DNA of 64,000 nt. Origin: Actinoplanes sp. NBRC 103695. GTDB lineage: Bacteria; Actinomycetota; Actinomycetes; Mycobacteriales; Micromonosporaceae. Position numbers and translations under genes: made by a program. Where the stretch lies: positions 49,576-113,575 of the forward strand of contig NZ_BSTL01000031.1 of assembly GCF_030269485.1 (NCBI RefSeq), given 5' to 3'. Positions 51,584-59,887 of this stretch are shown here, piece after piece (positions within the stretch are counted from its first letter, which is position 1; each line of letters starts with the position of its first letter). Below the pieces are notes generated by a model. It did not search any database, was not told the DNA's origin, and saw nothing but the letters and a program-made list of their open reading frames with translations.

Positions 51584-54356
51584 GCCGGAGTTCACCGGCG
51601 CCCTGAAAGAGAAGAAGGCCGGCGAGGAACACGCCGCGACCGCACCCGGCGAGGTCCGCACGGCTGAGGCGCAAACCTTGGCCGGGGCGAAAGCGGACGC
51701 GTCAGCAACCGGGACACAGGCCGTGGCGGGGATGCGCGGCGACAAACTCGCCGCCACCACCGCGGTCGGTAAAGGCCAGCAAGGCGCCCAGGGCAAGGAC
51801 GAATCGAAACGCGCCCAGGTCACCGCGAAGCTGCAGACCGTCTTCGACGCCACCCAGAAAGACGTCGAAGCCATCCTCACCGGCCTCGACACCAAAGTCG
51901 ACGACTCCTTCACCACGGGGGAGAAGACGGCGCGGGATGCGTTCACCGCCGAGCACAAACGGCGGATGGACGAGTACAAAGACAAACGGTACTCAGGGCT
52001 GATCGGTAAAGGCCGGTGGATCAAAGACAAGTTCGCCGGCCTGCCCGAGGAAGCCAACCAGATTTTTGTGACCGCCCGGCAGGGCTACGTCACGACAATG
52101 CAGTCCGTCATCTCCACCGTCGCCGACGTCATCGGCGGGGAACTCAACCGGGCCAAACAGCGCATCGCCACCGGCCGTCAGCAGCTCCAAGCCGAAGTGC
52201 AGAAGCTGCCCGCCGACCTGCAAGCCGTCGGCAAAGAAGCCGCCGGGGAGTTCGCGGGCAAGTTCGACGAGCTCACCGAGAACGTCGACGCCAAGGGCAA
52301 AGAACTCGTCAACACCCTCGCGTCGAAATACAACGAAGCCCTCAAGTCGGTGGACGCGGAGATCGATGCGGAGAAGGAGAAGAACAAAGGCCTGATCGCC
52401 AAGGCCGTCGACGCCGTCAAGGGCGTCATCGACACCATCCTCAAACTCAAAGACCTCCTCCTCGGCGTCCTCGCCAAAGCCGCCGCCGCCGTCATGGCCA
52501 TCCTCAAAGACCCGATCGGCTTCCTCGGCAACCTCGTCTCCGCCGTCGGCGCCGGCCTGAAAGCGTTCATGTCCAACATCGGCGCCCACCTGAAGAAGGG
52601 CCTGATCGGGTGGCTGCTCGGCACCATGTCCGGCGCGGGTATCCAGCTACCAGACAAGTTCGACCTCCGCGGCATCCTCTCCATGATCGCCTCGATGCTC
52701 GGGCTCACCTGGGCCGCCATCCGCGGCCGGATCATCGCCAAGGGTGTCCCCGAACAAGCCATGGGCGCAGTCGAAGCCGGCGTCCCCGTCGTCGCGAAAC
52801 TGCAGTCCCAAGGCGTGGCCGGGGCGTATGAGGAGATCAAAGACCAGGTCGGCGACCTGAAAGAAAACCTGCTCGGCAAAATCAGCGAATACCTCGTCCC
52901 GACCGTCCTGATCGCCGGCATCACCTGGATCATCAGCCTGCTCAACCCCGCCTCGGCGTTCATCAAAGCCTGCAAGATGATCATCGACATCGTCACGTTC
53001 ATCATCGAACGCGGCGCCCAGATCATCGAATTCGTCAACGCCGTCCTCGACGCCGTCATCGCCATCGCCGGCGGCGGCGCCGGCGGCGTACCCGGACTCA
53101 TCGAAGCCGCCCTCGCCAAATCCATCCCCGTCCTGATCGGCGCCCTCGCCGCCATCCTCGGCATCGGCGGCATCGCCACCAAAGTCAAATCCTTCTTCCA
53201 AGCTTTGTCCAAACCCGTCATGAAAGCCGTCGACTGGGTCGTCGGAAAGATCGTCGGACTCGGCAAGAAAATCTGGGCCAAGCTGAAAGGCGCGACCAGG
53301 GAGAAAGACAAGAGCAAGGATTCCAAGCCCGGCACCACCGGCAAGGACGGAACCGCCGGCAAGGAAGGCACTGGCGGCAAGGACGGCACGGCGATCAAGG
53401 AGGCCGAGGCCGTGCTGGCCACCCGGCCGAAATCCGACGTCGCGGACGCCAGGATCAGCGCGCTCGCCAAGAGGCACAGCGTCCCGCTCCGGGTCGTCGT
53501 CGAGTCGCAGACGCCGACGAGCGAGCGGGTGCACGTCCAGACCATGGCCACCGGCTCGCACGACCTGCCCAAGGACGAGGGCGCGGAGACCGAGGAGGTC
53601 AAGCTCCTCGACAACGGTCAGGCCACGGCCGAGGAGCGGCAGAAGGTCCTCGACGGCGTCCGCGCGGTCGTCCAGAACGAGAAGATCATCGGCACGATCC
53701 TGCAGATGATGCGTGACAAGCAGATCAAACCCGCGAACCGCATCGGCATCCTGCAGAAGCTGACCAAGTTCGGGCAGAAGGGCGGCTTCCGGCTCATCTC
53801 CAAGGAGAAGAAGGATATCCGCGGCCCGATGCAGCTCAACATCGACTATGAGGGCGTCTTCCGCGACAACCAGTCGATCAGGATCGGCCTTTGCAAGCCC
53901 GGTGGTTCCCGTCCGGTCGGTCTCGCCTGGGTGGAGCCGAAGTCGATCGACCCCGGGGACACGCCGGCCGCCGCGCTCACCCTGGACTTCCTGGTCGATC
54001 CGAGGATCGAACACGCCGGTGTCCTGGGCGTGGGCTCCGAGATGTTCAAGATCGCGTCGGACCATTACAAGACCCAGTACGAGGCGGTGTCCGGTGACTG
54101 GTACACCTTCGACTTCTACAAGTCGAAGGCGACCAACCGGCCCGCGATGTCGACGAACCTGGTCAGATACCTCGCCGCCCGGAAGGCCGGCATGTCACCG
54201 GAACTCGCGGTGACCAGGACCTGGACGTACGGCCGGGTCAAGGAGATGTACGGCAACGTCCCCATCGAGGTGAAGGTGCACGAGATCGACAACCTGGACT
54301 TCGACAACCCGCCGAAGGATGAAAAGATCGTCTCGTGCCTGATGAGGCCCGCGTGA
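51537..54356 (+). CDS. Helical translocation region and C-terminal effector-like domain of the same toxin-like protein
   Basis: 939 residues as an ORF, but its frame stays open upstream to the seven-C run at 51411-51417 and there is no good ribosome site, so it is probably the rest of the protein starting at 50600. Content: long coiled-coil-like helices (to about residue 290), amphipathic and hydrophobic helices ('DLLLGVLAKAAAAVMAILKD', 'GLIGWLLGTMSGAGIQLP', 'VLIAGITWIISLLNPASAF'), a Gly/Lys linker of GKDG repeats near 53330-53400, then a compact 310-residue C-terminal domain ('ALTLDFLVDPRIEHAGVLGV', 'VSGDWYTFDFYKSK'). This chassis-plus-variable-tip layout is that of polymorphic or contractile-injection cargo. 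The tip is unrecognised; a GNAT-like fold is a weak guess. Confidence 0.65.
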   Translation: MTDAQVTEEQLAKSNEPEFTGALKEKKAGEEHAATAPGEVRTAEAQTLAGAKADASATGTQAVAGMRGDKLAATTAVGKGQQGAQGKDESKRAQVTAKLQTVFDATQKDVEAILTGLDTKVDDSFTTGEKTARDAFTAEHKRRMDEYKDKRYSGLIGKGRWIKDKFAGLPEEANQIFVTARQGYVTTMQSVISTVADVIGGELNRAKQRIATGRQQLQAEVQKLPADLQAVGKEAAGEFAGKFDELTENVDAKGKELVNTLASKYNEALKSVDAEIDAEKEKNKGLIAKAVDAVKGVIDTILKLKDLLLGVLAKAAAAVMAILKDPIGFLGNLVSAVGAGLKAFMSNIGAHLKKGLIGWLLGTMSGAGIQLPDKFDLRGILSMIASMLGLTWAAIRGRIIAKGVPEQAMGAVEAGVPVVAKLQSQGVAGAYEEIKDQVGDLKENLLGKISEYLVPTVLIAGITWIISLLNPASAFIKACKMIIDIVTFIIERGAQIIEFVNAVLDAVIAIAGGGAGGVPGLIEAALAKSIPVLIGALAAILGIGGIATKVKSFFQALSKPVMKAVDWVVGKIVGLGKKIWAKLKGATREKDKSKDSKPGTTGKDGTAGKEGTGGKDGTAIKEAEAVLATRPKSDVADARISALAKRHSVPLRVVVESQTPTSERVHVQTMATGSHDLPKDEGAETEEVKLLDNGQATAEERQKVLDGVRAVVQNEKIIGTILQMMRDKQIKPANRIGILQKLTKFGQKGGFRLISKEKKDIRGPMQLNIDYEGVFRDNQSIRIGLCKPGGSRPVGLAWVEPKSIDPGDTPAAALTLDFLVDPRIEHAGVLGVGSEMFKIASDHYKTQYEAVSGDWYTFDFYKSKATNRPAMSTNLVRYLAARKAGMSPELAVTRTWTYGRVKEMYGNVPIEVKVHEIDNLDFDNPPKDEKIVSCLMRPA

Positions 54357-55018
54357 GCCGGGTGCAGCTGCTGGTCATGGACGACGCCGGCGAGTTCCGG
54401 CACGGCCTCGGCCTGGGTGAGACGGTCTTCGACGAGGCGATGCGGCTCGCCGGTCATCCGCTGGCGGCGGGCGCCGTCGACGATGCGGCCGGCCTTGATC
54501 TGACCGTCCCGGCGGGGTCGGTTCCGGAGATCGCCGGGACGGTGCGCGAGGCGGTGCGGGCGGCCCGGGCGACGATCTCGACGGCCGAGGCCGAAGGCGC
54601 TTACGACCGCGCCGAGATCGAGGTGCTGGGCGAGATCGTCCCGATCCGCGTACGCAACGATCAGCACCTCGGTTTGAAGCATCTGAACCAGCTCTATGAG
54701 GTGCTCCGGGACACCGCCGCCGCGGGGCGCGGGCTGACCGTCTACTCCGTACCCCGGCTCGATGAACTTGATCGGGCGATCCTGACCGAGACCAGCACCG
54801 AGGCGATCACCCGGTCCGCGCTGCCCGCCGCGCTGGCGGCGCGCCGGGAACATCTGCTGTCGCTCGGTGCCCCCGCGGAGATGCTCACCGATCTGGACGA
54901 CCCGGCGCCGTCGACGATCGACGCGCACCTCGACCGCCTGGAACGGTGGAACCTGGTCGGCCGCACCCCCGCTGGGAACATCGGCCCGACCAGGAAACGC
55001 TCGTTCGTCCGATTCTGA
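54353..55018 (+). CDS. Unrecognised protein coupled to the toxin-like gene, candidate immunity or partner protein
   Basis: 221 residues from GTG 54353, overlapping the toxin-like stop (GTGA), so the two are translated together. It begins 'VSRVQLLVMDDAGEFRHGLG', has a helix-rich acidic middle ('EIAGTVREAVRAARATISTA') and ends 'PTRKRSFVRF'. No signal peptide or membrane helix, and I do not recognise a family. By position, directly after a C-terminal effector-like domain, it could be an immunity protein; it could also be a second effector subunit or chaperone. Composition is like the neighbouring core genes. Confidence 0.6.
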   Translation: MSRVQLLVMDDAGEFRHGLGLGETVFDEAMRLAGHPLAAGAVDDAAGLDLTVPAGSVPEIAGTVREAVRAARATISTAEAEGAYDRAEIEVLGEIVPIRVRNDQHLGLKHLNQLYEVLRDTAAAGRGLTVYSVPRLDELDRAILTETSTEAITRSALPAALAARREHLLSLGAPAEMLTDLDDPAPSTIDAHLDRLERWNLVGRTPAGNIGPTRKRSFVRF

Positions 55019-55100
55019 GGCGCGACCGACACGGCTCTCGCGGAGGCGAAGAAGGTGCGCGGCGTCCCGCACCCGACCGGGGTCCTCGCAGCGCTCGAGG

Positions 55101-55841
55101 CTAGTCGCCGACGCTCTTGAAGAGGGCGGCGACCTCGCCCGCGTTGAGGTGGCGGAAGCCGCCGGGGCGCATGTCGCCGAGCCGGATCGGACCGACCGCG
55201 GTACGGATCAGGCGCAGCACCGGGTGACCGACCTCGTCCATCATCCGGCGGACGATGTGTTTGCGGCCCTCGTGCAGGACGACCTCGATCTGGGCGACCT
55301 TGCCGAGCGTGTCGACCAGCTTGAACGAGTCGACCTTGGCCGGGCCGTCGTCCAGCATGACCCCGGTCTGCAGCGCCCGGCCGACCGAGCGGGGCAGCGG
55401 GCCCTGCACCTCGGCCAGGTAGGTCTTGGCCACCTCGAACGACGGGTGCATCAGCTTGTGCGCCAGCGTGCCGTCGTTGGTGAGCAGCAGCAGGCCCTCG
55501 CTGTCCGCGTCGAGCCGGCCCACGTGGTAGATGCGCTGCTCGAACGTGTCGAGGAAGTCGGCCAGTTCGTTGCGGCCCTTCTCGTCGTCCATGGAGGCGA
55601 CCACGCCGCGGGGCTTGTTCATCGCGATGTAGACCAGCTTGGTGTTGGTGACCACCCGCTGGCCGTCGACGTGGATCTCGGCGGTGGCCGGGTCGACCTT
55701 GTCGCCGAGCTTGGCCACCCGGCCGTTGACCGTGACGCGGCGCCGGAAGATCAGGTCTTCGCAAGCGCGGCGGGATCCGACGCCGGCTAGGGCGAGCACC
55801 TTTTGCAGGCGCTCAGCAGTGGCCGGTTCAGCCTGAGGCAT
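55101..55841 (-). CDS. rluB: 23S rRNA pseudouridine synthase RluB/RsuA family
   Basis: 246 residues; ATG at 55841 preferred (GGAAGAAG upstream), ATG at 55859 is also in frame. An N-terminal S4 domain ('ERLQKVLALAGVGSRRACED') and the catalytic motif 'YHVGRLDADSEGLLLLTNDG' with the essential Asp, then 'EGRKHIVRRMMDEVGHPVL'. It modifies a uridine in 23S rRNA. The start lies 14 bp inside the scpB end, the conserved order scpA-scpB-rluB of actinobacteria. It marks the start of the housekeeping part of the window. Confidence 0.95.
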   Translation of the reverse strand: MPQAEPATAERLQKVLALAGVGSRRACEDLIFRRRVTVNGRVAKLGDKVDPATAEIHVDGQRVVTNTKLVYIAMNKPRGVVASMDDEKGRNELADFLDTFEQRIYHVGRLDADSEGLLLLTNDGTLAHKLMHPSFEVAKTYLAEVQGPLPRSVGRALQTGVMLDDGPAKVDSFKLVDTLGKVAQIEVVLHEGRKHIVRRMMDEVGHPVLRLIRTAVGPIRLGDMRPGGFRHLNAGEVAALFKSVGD

Positions 55842-57027
55842 CGAGCACTTCTTCCACATCGTCGGGCAGGAACGGCGCCAGCGGGGGCAGCTGGTCGACC
55901 GAGTTGAGGCCCAGCTTCTCGAGGAAGAGCGTCGTCGTCCGGTACAGGTGAGCCCCCGTTTCGGGCTCGGTGCCGCATTCCTCGATCAGGCCGCGCGTAG
56001 CAAGGGTACGCATCACCCCGTCACAGTTCACACCCCGGATGGCTGAGATGCGCGACCTGGTCACCGGCTGTCGGTAGGCGACCACGGCCAGCGTCTCGAG
56101 CGCGGCCTGGGTGAGCCGGACGGACTGCCCGTCGAGAACAAACCTTTCCACGTACGCGGCGTACTCCGGCCGCGTGTACAGCCGCCACCCACCGGCGGCC
56201 CGCCGCAGGTCGAAGCCCTGCCCGGCGGCGGTGTACCGCGCGGAGATGTCTTCCAGCATGGCGCCGACCCGCTCCACCGGCTGCTCGACGATCTGCGCGA
56301 GCTGCAACTCGGCCGCCGGCTCGTCGACGACCAGCAGGATCGCTTCGAGCGCCGCCCGCAGCTCCGGGTCCTCCATCGGCACGACTTCCGCCGCGGGCTC
56401 TTCGTCCTCCGGAGGCGCGACTTCAGCCGGGGTTTCCCGCTTACGCCTTTTCCTGGGTACGGCCTGAGCCGGAATCGCCGCGGCCACCACCGGCACATCA
56501 ACAACCGGCGCTTCACCGGCGGCCACCTCGTCGACAGACGCATCTTCGACAGGCGCATCGTCCAGCGGCGGCTCCTCGCTGAACGGGATGTCGACCTCGG
56601 CGTCGTCGCTCACGTCGTCGTCGGCCGCCTGATCGAAGACGTCCCCGGCGTCGTCCCCGTCGGGCGGCAGCGGTGCATCGACCGGCGCACCCTCGGCGTC
56701 GTCGTCCGCGGCCTCGTTGGCCTCGGCGATCGCGACCGGCTCCGCGAGGTCCGGCCCGGTGATCACCTCGGGCTCGTCCTCCACCTCGACCAGACCGGTG
56801 ACCCCGGCCGGATCGTCGACGGTCCCCGCCTCGTCGGTCTCCGCCTCCAGCCGAGCCACCCCACCGACTTCCGCTTCTTCCTCTTCGGACAAATCCGAAA
56901 TATCGGAAGCGTCGGCAGCCTCGGCCTCGGCCTGGTAGTCGCGGTCGGGCTCGCGCGGCGACCGCTCCCACGGCGGCACCCAGGACGCCGCCTGCGCGGC
57001 CAGGGAGTCGGGGCGCTCGTCGGTCAC
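55828..57027 (-). CDS. scpB: Chromosome condensation protein ScpB with a long acidic N-terminal extension
   Basis: 399 residues. The ScpB winged-helix pair occupies about 215-395: 'LRAALEAILLVVDEPAAELQ', 'VRLTQAALETLAVVAYRQPV', 'RGVNCDGVMRTLATRGLIEE'. The first 210 residues are a low-complexity tail rich in Asp, Glu and Ala (for example 'DISDLSEEEEAEVGG'), ending in a basic patch RKRRKR; typical ScpB proteins lack this and are near 200 residues. ScpB with ScpA and SMC forms the bacterial condensin. It overlaps scpA by 4 nt. Confidence 0.95.
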   Translation of the reverse strand: MTDERPDSLAAQAASWVPPWERSPREPDRDYQAEAEAADASDISDLSEEEEAEVGGVARLEAETDEAGTVDDPAGVTGLVEVEDEPEVITGPDLAEPVAIAEANEAADDDAEGAPVDAPLPPDGDDAGDVFDQAADDDVSDDAEVDIPFSEEPPLDDAPVEDASVDEVAAGEAPVVDVPVVAAAIPAQAVPRKRRKRETPAEVAPPEDEEPAAEVVPMEDPELRAALEAILLVVDEPAAELQLAQIVEQPVERVGAMLEDISARYTAAGQGFDLRRAAGGWRLYTRPEYAAYVERFVLDGQSVRLTQAALETLAVVAYRQPVTRSRISAIRGVNCDGVMRTLATRGLIEECGTEPETGAHLYRTTTLFLEKLGLNSVDQLPPLAPFLPDDVEEVLDASG

Positions 57028-58166
57028 GGTGTCTCCTCGTCGGGGTCGTCCTCGTCCTCATCGCCGGCCCGCACAGCCAGGGCCGCGACGTCCTCCTCGC
57101 CGGCCCGCCGCACATCCGGGGCTGCGATGTCCTCGTCGTCGGCCAGCGGCATGCCCAGGGCCGCGATGTCCTCGTCGGTCACGCTCTCGGCCTCCGGCGG
57201 CTGCTCCGGCTCGGGCGGCTGCGGCGTGCCCTCGTAGTCGTCGATGTCAAGCTCGACCTCGGCGTCGCCACCGACCCAGCGGACCGTGAGCTCGTCCAGC
57301 GAGACCGGCTGCTCGAACTCGATCAGGCCCTCGCGGTACAGCTCCAGCAACGCCAGGAAGCGGGCCACCACCTCCAGGGTGTTCTCGCAGTCGGCGACCA
57401 GCAGGGTGAACGTGGCGGTGCCGGCCCGGCGCAACCGGTCGCGCAGCAGCGTGGCGTGTTCCCGGACGCTGACCCGCACCTGGTGGATGTGCGCGATGGA
57501 CACCTCGGGCGGCCCGGGTTTCGGCAGGAACTGCTTGAGCGCGAGCTTGAACAGCCGGTCCGCCCCGATGCCCAGGACCAGTTCGGGCAGCGCCTCGGCG
57601 TACCGGAGCTCCATCGCCACCGCGCGCGGCCACCGCCTCGCGCCCATCGTCTCCAGCTCGGACAGGTGGGACGCGGCCTCCTTGAACGCCTTGTACTGCA
57701 GCAACCGGGCGAACAGCAGGTCCCGCGCCTCCAGCAGCGCCAGGTCCTCCTCGTCCTCCACCTCGGCCGCGGGCAGCAGGCGGGCCGCCTTCAGGTCCAG
57801 CAGGGTGGCCGCGACCAGCAGGAACTCGCTCGCCTCGTCCAGGTCCCAGTCGTCGCCCATGGCCCGGATGTAGGCGATGAAGTCGTCCGTGACCTGGTGC
57901 AACGCCACCTCGGTGACGTCCAGCTTGTGTTTGCCGATGAGCTGCAGCAGAAGGTCGAACGGCCCGGTGAAGTTGTCCAGCCGCACGGTGAACTTGCCGG
58001 AATCGACCTCGGGTGCGGCATCCGGCGCACCGGCGTCAACGGAGACGGCGGCGTCGGCGTCCGGGGTGACGGCGTCGGCGCCGTCTGTGGTGACGGCGTC
58101 GGCGACGGGATCAGAGGGCACGTGCTGACCGTAGACCACGGGTCCGACGACCTGATCGAGGCTCAA
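57024..58166 (-). CDS. scpA: Chromosome condensation protein ScpA (kleisin)
   Basis: 380 residues from TTG at 58166 (a G-rich ribosome site upstream; GTG at 58139 is an alternative). Core motifs: 'FTVRLDNFTGPFDLLLQLIG', 'HKLDVTEVALHQVTDDFI', 'SEFLLVAATLLDLKAARLLP', and the C-terminal winged helix 'IEFEQPVSLDELTVRWVGG'. The N- and C-termini carry acidic tails of about 45 and 90 residues, as in the partner ScpB. ScpA bridges the SMC heads. Its start is three bases after the stop of the membrane protein gene. Confidence 0.95.
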   Translation of the reverse strand: MSLDQVVGPVVYGQHVPSDPVADAVTTDGADAVTPDADAAVSVDAGAPDAAPEVDSGKFTVRLDNFTGPFDLLLQLIGKHKLDVTEVALHQVTDDFIAYIRAMGDDWDLDEASEFLLVAATLLDLKAARLLPAAEVEDEEDLALLEARDLLFARLLQYKAFKEAASHLSELETMGARRWPRAVAMELRYAEALPELVLGIGADRLFKLALKQFLPKPGPPEVSIAHIHQVRVSVREHATLLRDRLRRAGTATFTLLVADCENTLEVVARFLALLELYREGLIEFEQPVSLDELTVRWVGGDAEVELDIDDYEGTPQPPEPEQPPEAESVTDEDIAALGMPLADDEDIAAPDVRRAGEEDVAALAVRAGDEDEDDPDEETP

Positions 58167-58169
58167 GCC

Positions 58170-58844
58170 CTACCCCCACAACGCGAGAAACACCATCCCG
58201 AGGAGATCAACTGGTAACAGCAGCAACGGGTTATCCAGCGGGAAGAAACAACAGACGATCAGAACCACCACGCCGATGTTCTTCTCCTGGAACCAGAGCC
58301 GGTAGCCCTGCATGCCGACGCCGGGGCGGCGCTGCGCGAACCAGAGCAGGCCGAAGCCGTCCAGCGGCGGCATGGGCAGCAGCGCGAGCAGCCCGAAGGC
58401 GAGCAGGCCGCAGGCGATGCCGAGGACGACCTGGACCCCCCAGTCGCTCTCGAACTGGCCGCGTAGAACTCCTGACAGGCGCAGGCCACTCAGGCCGAAG
58501 GACTGGGGGAAGAGCAGCGCGTACGCGAGGAAGAAGATCTGTGAGGCGACCACGGTGACGATCGGGCCGGCCGCGAAGACCAGCGCCGCACGCCCCCGGC
58601 CCCCGGTGCGCGGAACCTCGTCCACGTCGATGACCTTGCCCCAGCCGACACCGCCGACCGCCGCGGCGACGGCGCCGAACGGGTCGATGTCCTCCCGCGG
58701 GCGGAACCCGATCGGCTCGTGCCGCGGCACCAGGCCCAGCGAGCGCGCGGTGAGCCGGATGGCGACGGCACGCAGGAACAACGCGAGCAGGTAGCCGATG
58801 AGCAGGCCGACGAAAGCGGCCGGCTGGCCGAGCGCGAAGAGCAA
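58170..58844 (-). CDS. Site-2-protease-like membrane protein lacking the zinc motif
   Basis: 224 residues with TTG as the only start in range (58844). About six hydrophobic helices. The sequence resembles the M50/YwhC-type proteins: 'DIDPFGAVAAAVGGVGWGKV', 'LVFAAGPIVTVVASQIFFLA' and 'LLALLPMPPLDGFGLLWF' (the LDG motif). The first helix, which should carry HExxH, reads 'IGYLLALFLRAVAIRLTARS', so the zinc ligands and catalytic Glu are missing. It is probably an inactive relative that still binds membrane peptides. It lies between parA (7 bp) and scpA (3 bp), so it is part of the chromosome-segregation operon. Confidence 0.75.
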   Translation of the reverse strand: MLFALGQPAAFVGLLIGYLLALFLRAVAIRLTARSLGLVPRHEPIGFRPREDIDPFGAVAAAVGGVGWGKVIDVDEVPRTGGRGRAALVFAAGPIVTVVASQIFFLAYALLFPQSFGLSGLRLSGVLRGQFESDWGVQVVLGIACGLLAFGLLALLPMPPLDGFGLLWFAQRRPGVGMQGYRLWFQEKNIGVVVLIVCCFFPLDNPLLLLPVDLLGMVFLALWG

Positions 58845-58851
58845 CCGGGCC

Positions 58852-59781
58852 TCAGCGGTCGGCGTTGGCGGCGATGAGCTCGCGGGCGAGCTGGCGGTAG
58901 TTGCGCGCGCCGGAGGACGCCGGGTCGAGCGAGGTGATCGGCGAACCGGCGACGGTGCTCTCGGGGAACTTGACCGTCTTGGTGATCACGGTCTGGTACA
59001 CCTTGTCGCCGAACGCCTCCACGACGCGCTGCAGCACCTGGCGGCAGTGGGTGGTGCGGCTGTCGTACATGGTCGCCAGGATGCCCTCGAGCTCGAGGTC
59101 GAAGTTGAGCCGCTCGCGGACCTTGTCGATGGTGTCCAGCAGCAGCGCCACACCGCGAAGTGAGAAGAATTCACATTCCAGCGGGATGAGCACGCCGTGC
59201 GCGACGGTCAGCGCGTTGATCGCCAGCAGGCCCAGCGAGGGCTGGCAGTCGATCAGGATGAAGTCGTACTCCTTGCGGACCGTCTTCAGCACCCGGGCCA
59301 GCGCCATCTCGCGCGCGACCTCGTTGACCAGCTGGATCTCGGCCGCGGAGAGGTCGATGTTGGCGGGCAGCAGGTGCAGGCCGGCCACATCGGTCTTGAT
59401 GATGACGTCCTCGGCGGTGACGTCGTCCTGCATCAGCAGGTTGTAGATGCTGAGGTCGAGATTGTGCGGGTTCACCCCGAGGCCGACCGAGCAGGCACCC
59501 TGCGGGTCGAAGTCCACCAGGAGGACCTTGCGGCCGTACTCGGCGAGCGCGGCGCCCAGGTTGATGGTGGTCGTCGTCTTACCGACGCCACCTTTCTGGT
59601 TGGCCAGCGCGATGATCCGGGCCGGTCCGTGCCGGTCGGTCGGCATCGGCTCGGGGATCGGCCGGCGCATGGTGTAGGCCGTGGGGTCGGCCGGACCCAG
59701 GTCGGCGCCGAGATTGATCGAGCTCTGCTGCTCACGGAGCGCCGACGTCCACGCCTCCGCCTGATCGTTGCCGCCTGACAT
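58852..59781 (-). CDS. parA: ParA-family ATPase of the scp operon
   Basis: 309 residues from ATG at 59781, chosen for GGAGGGGGC just upstream; an ATG at 59808 is in frame. A 45-residue variable N-terminus precedes the deviant Walker A 'ALANQKGGVGKTTTTINLGA', then 'LLVDFDPQGACSVGLG', 'DFILIDCQPSLGLLAINAL' and 'EGILATMYDSRTTHCRQVL'. No parB is adjacent; in actinobacteria this ParA-like protein is encoded with scpAB and is distinct from the origin-linked parAB. Likely role: chromosome organisation together with the condensin genes downstream. Confidence 0.92.
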   Translation of the reverse strand: MSGGNDQAEAWTSALREQQSSINLGADLGPADPTAYTMRRPIPEPMPTDRHGPARIIALANQKGGVGKTTTTINLGAALAEYGRKVLLVDFDPQGACSVGLGVNPHNLDLSIYNLLMQDDVTAEDVIIKTDVAGLHLLPANIDLSAAEIQLVNEVAREMALARVLKTVRKEYDFILIDCQPSLGLLAINALTVAHGVLIPLECEFFSLRGVALLLDTIDKVRERLNFDLELEGILATMYDSRTTHCRQVLQRVVEAFGDKVYQTVITKTVKFPESTVAGSPITSLDPASSGARNYRQLARELIAANADR

Positions 59782-59887
59782 GTCGCCCCCTCCCGGCCCA
59801 TTGCCCACGCCGATGCCCGACTGTACGCCACACGCCCCGCGCTCCCAGGGTCAGTCGTCGGCGTGTCGCGCCTATGTCTACGCAACC

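Noticed and set aside
51537..54356. Independent gene starting at 51537
   Set aside because: No ribosome site, and its frame continues upstream to the seven-C run and then joins the preceding frame, so it is more likely the remainder of one broken gene.
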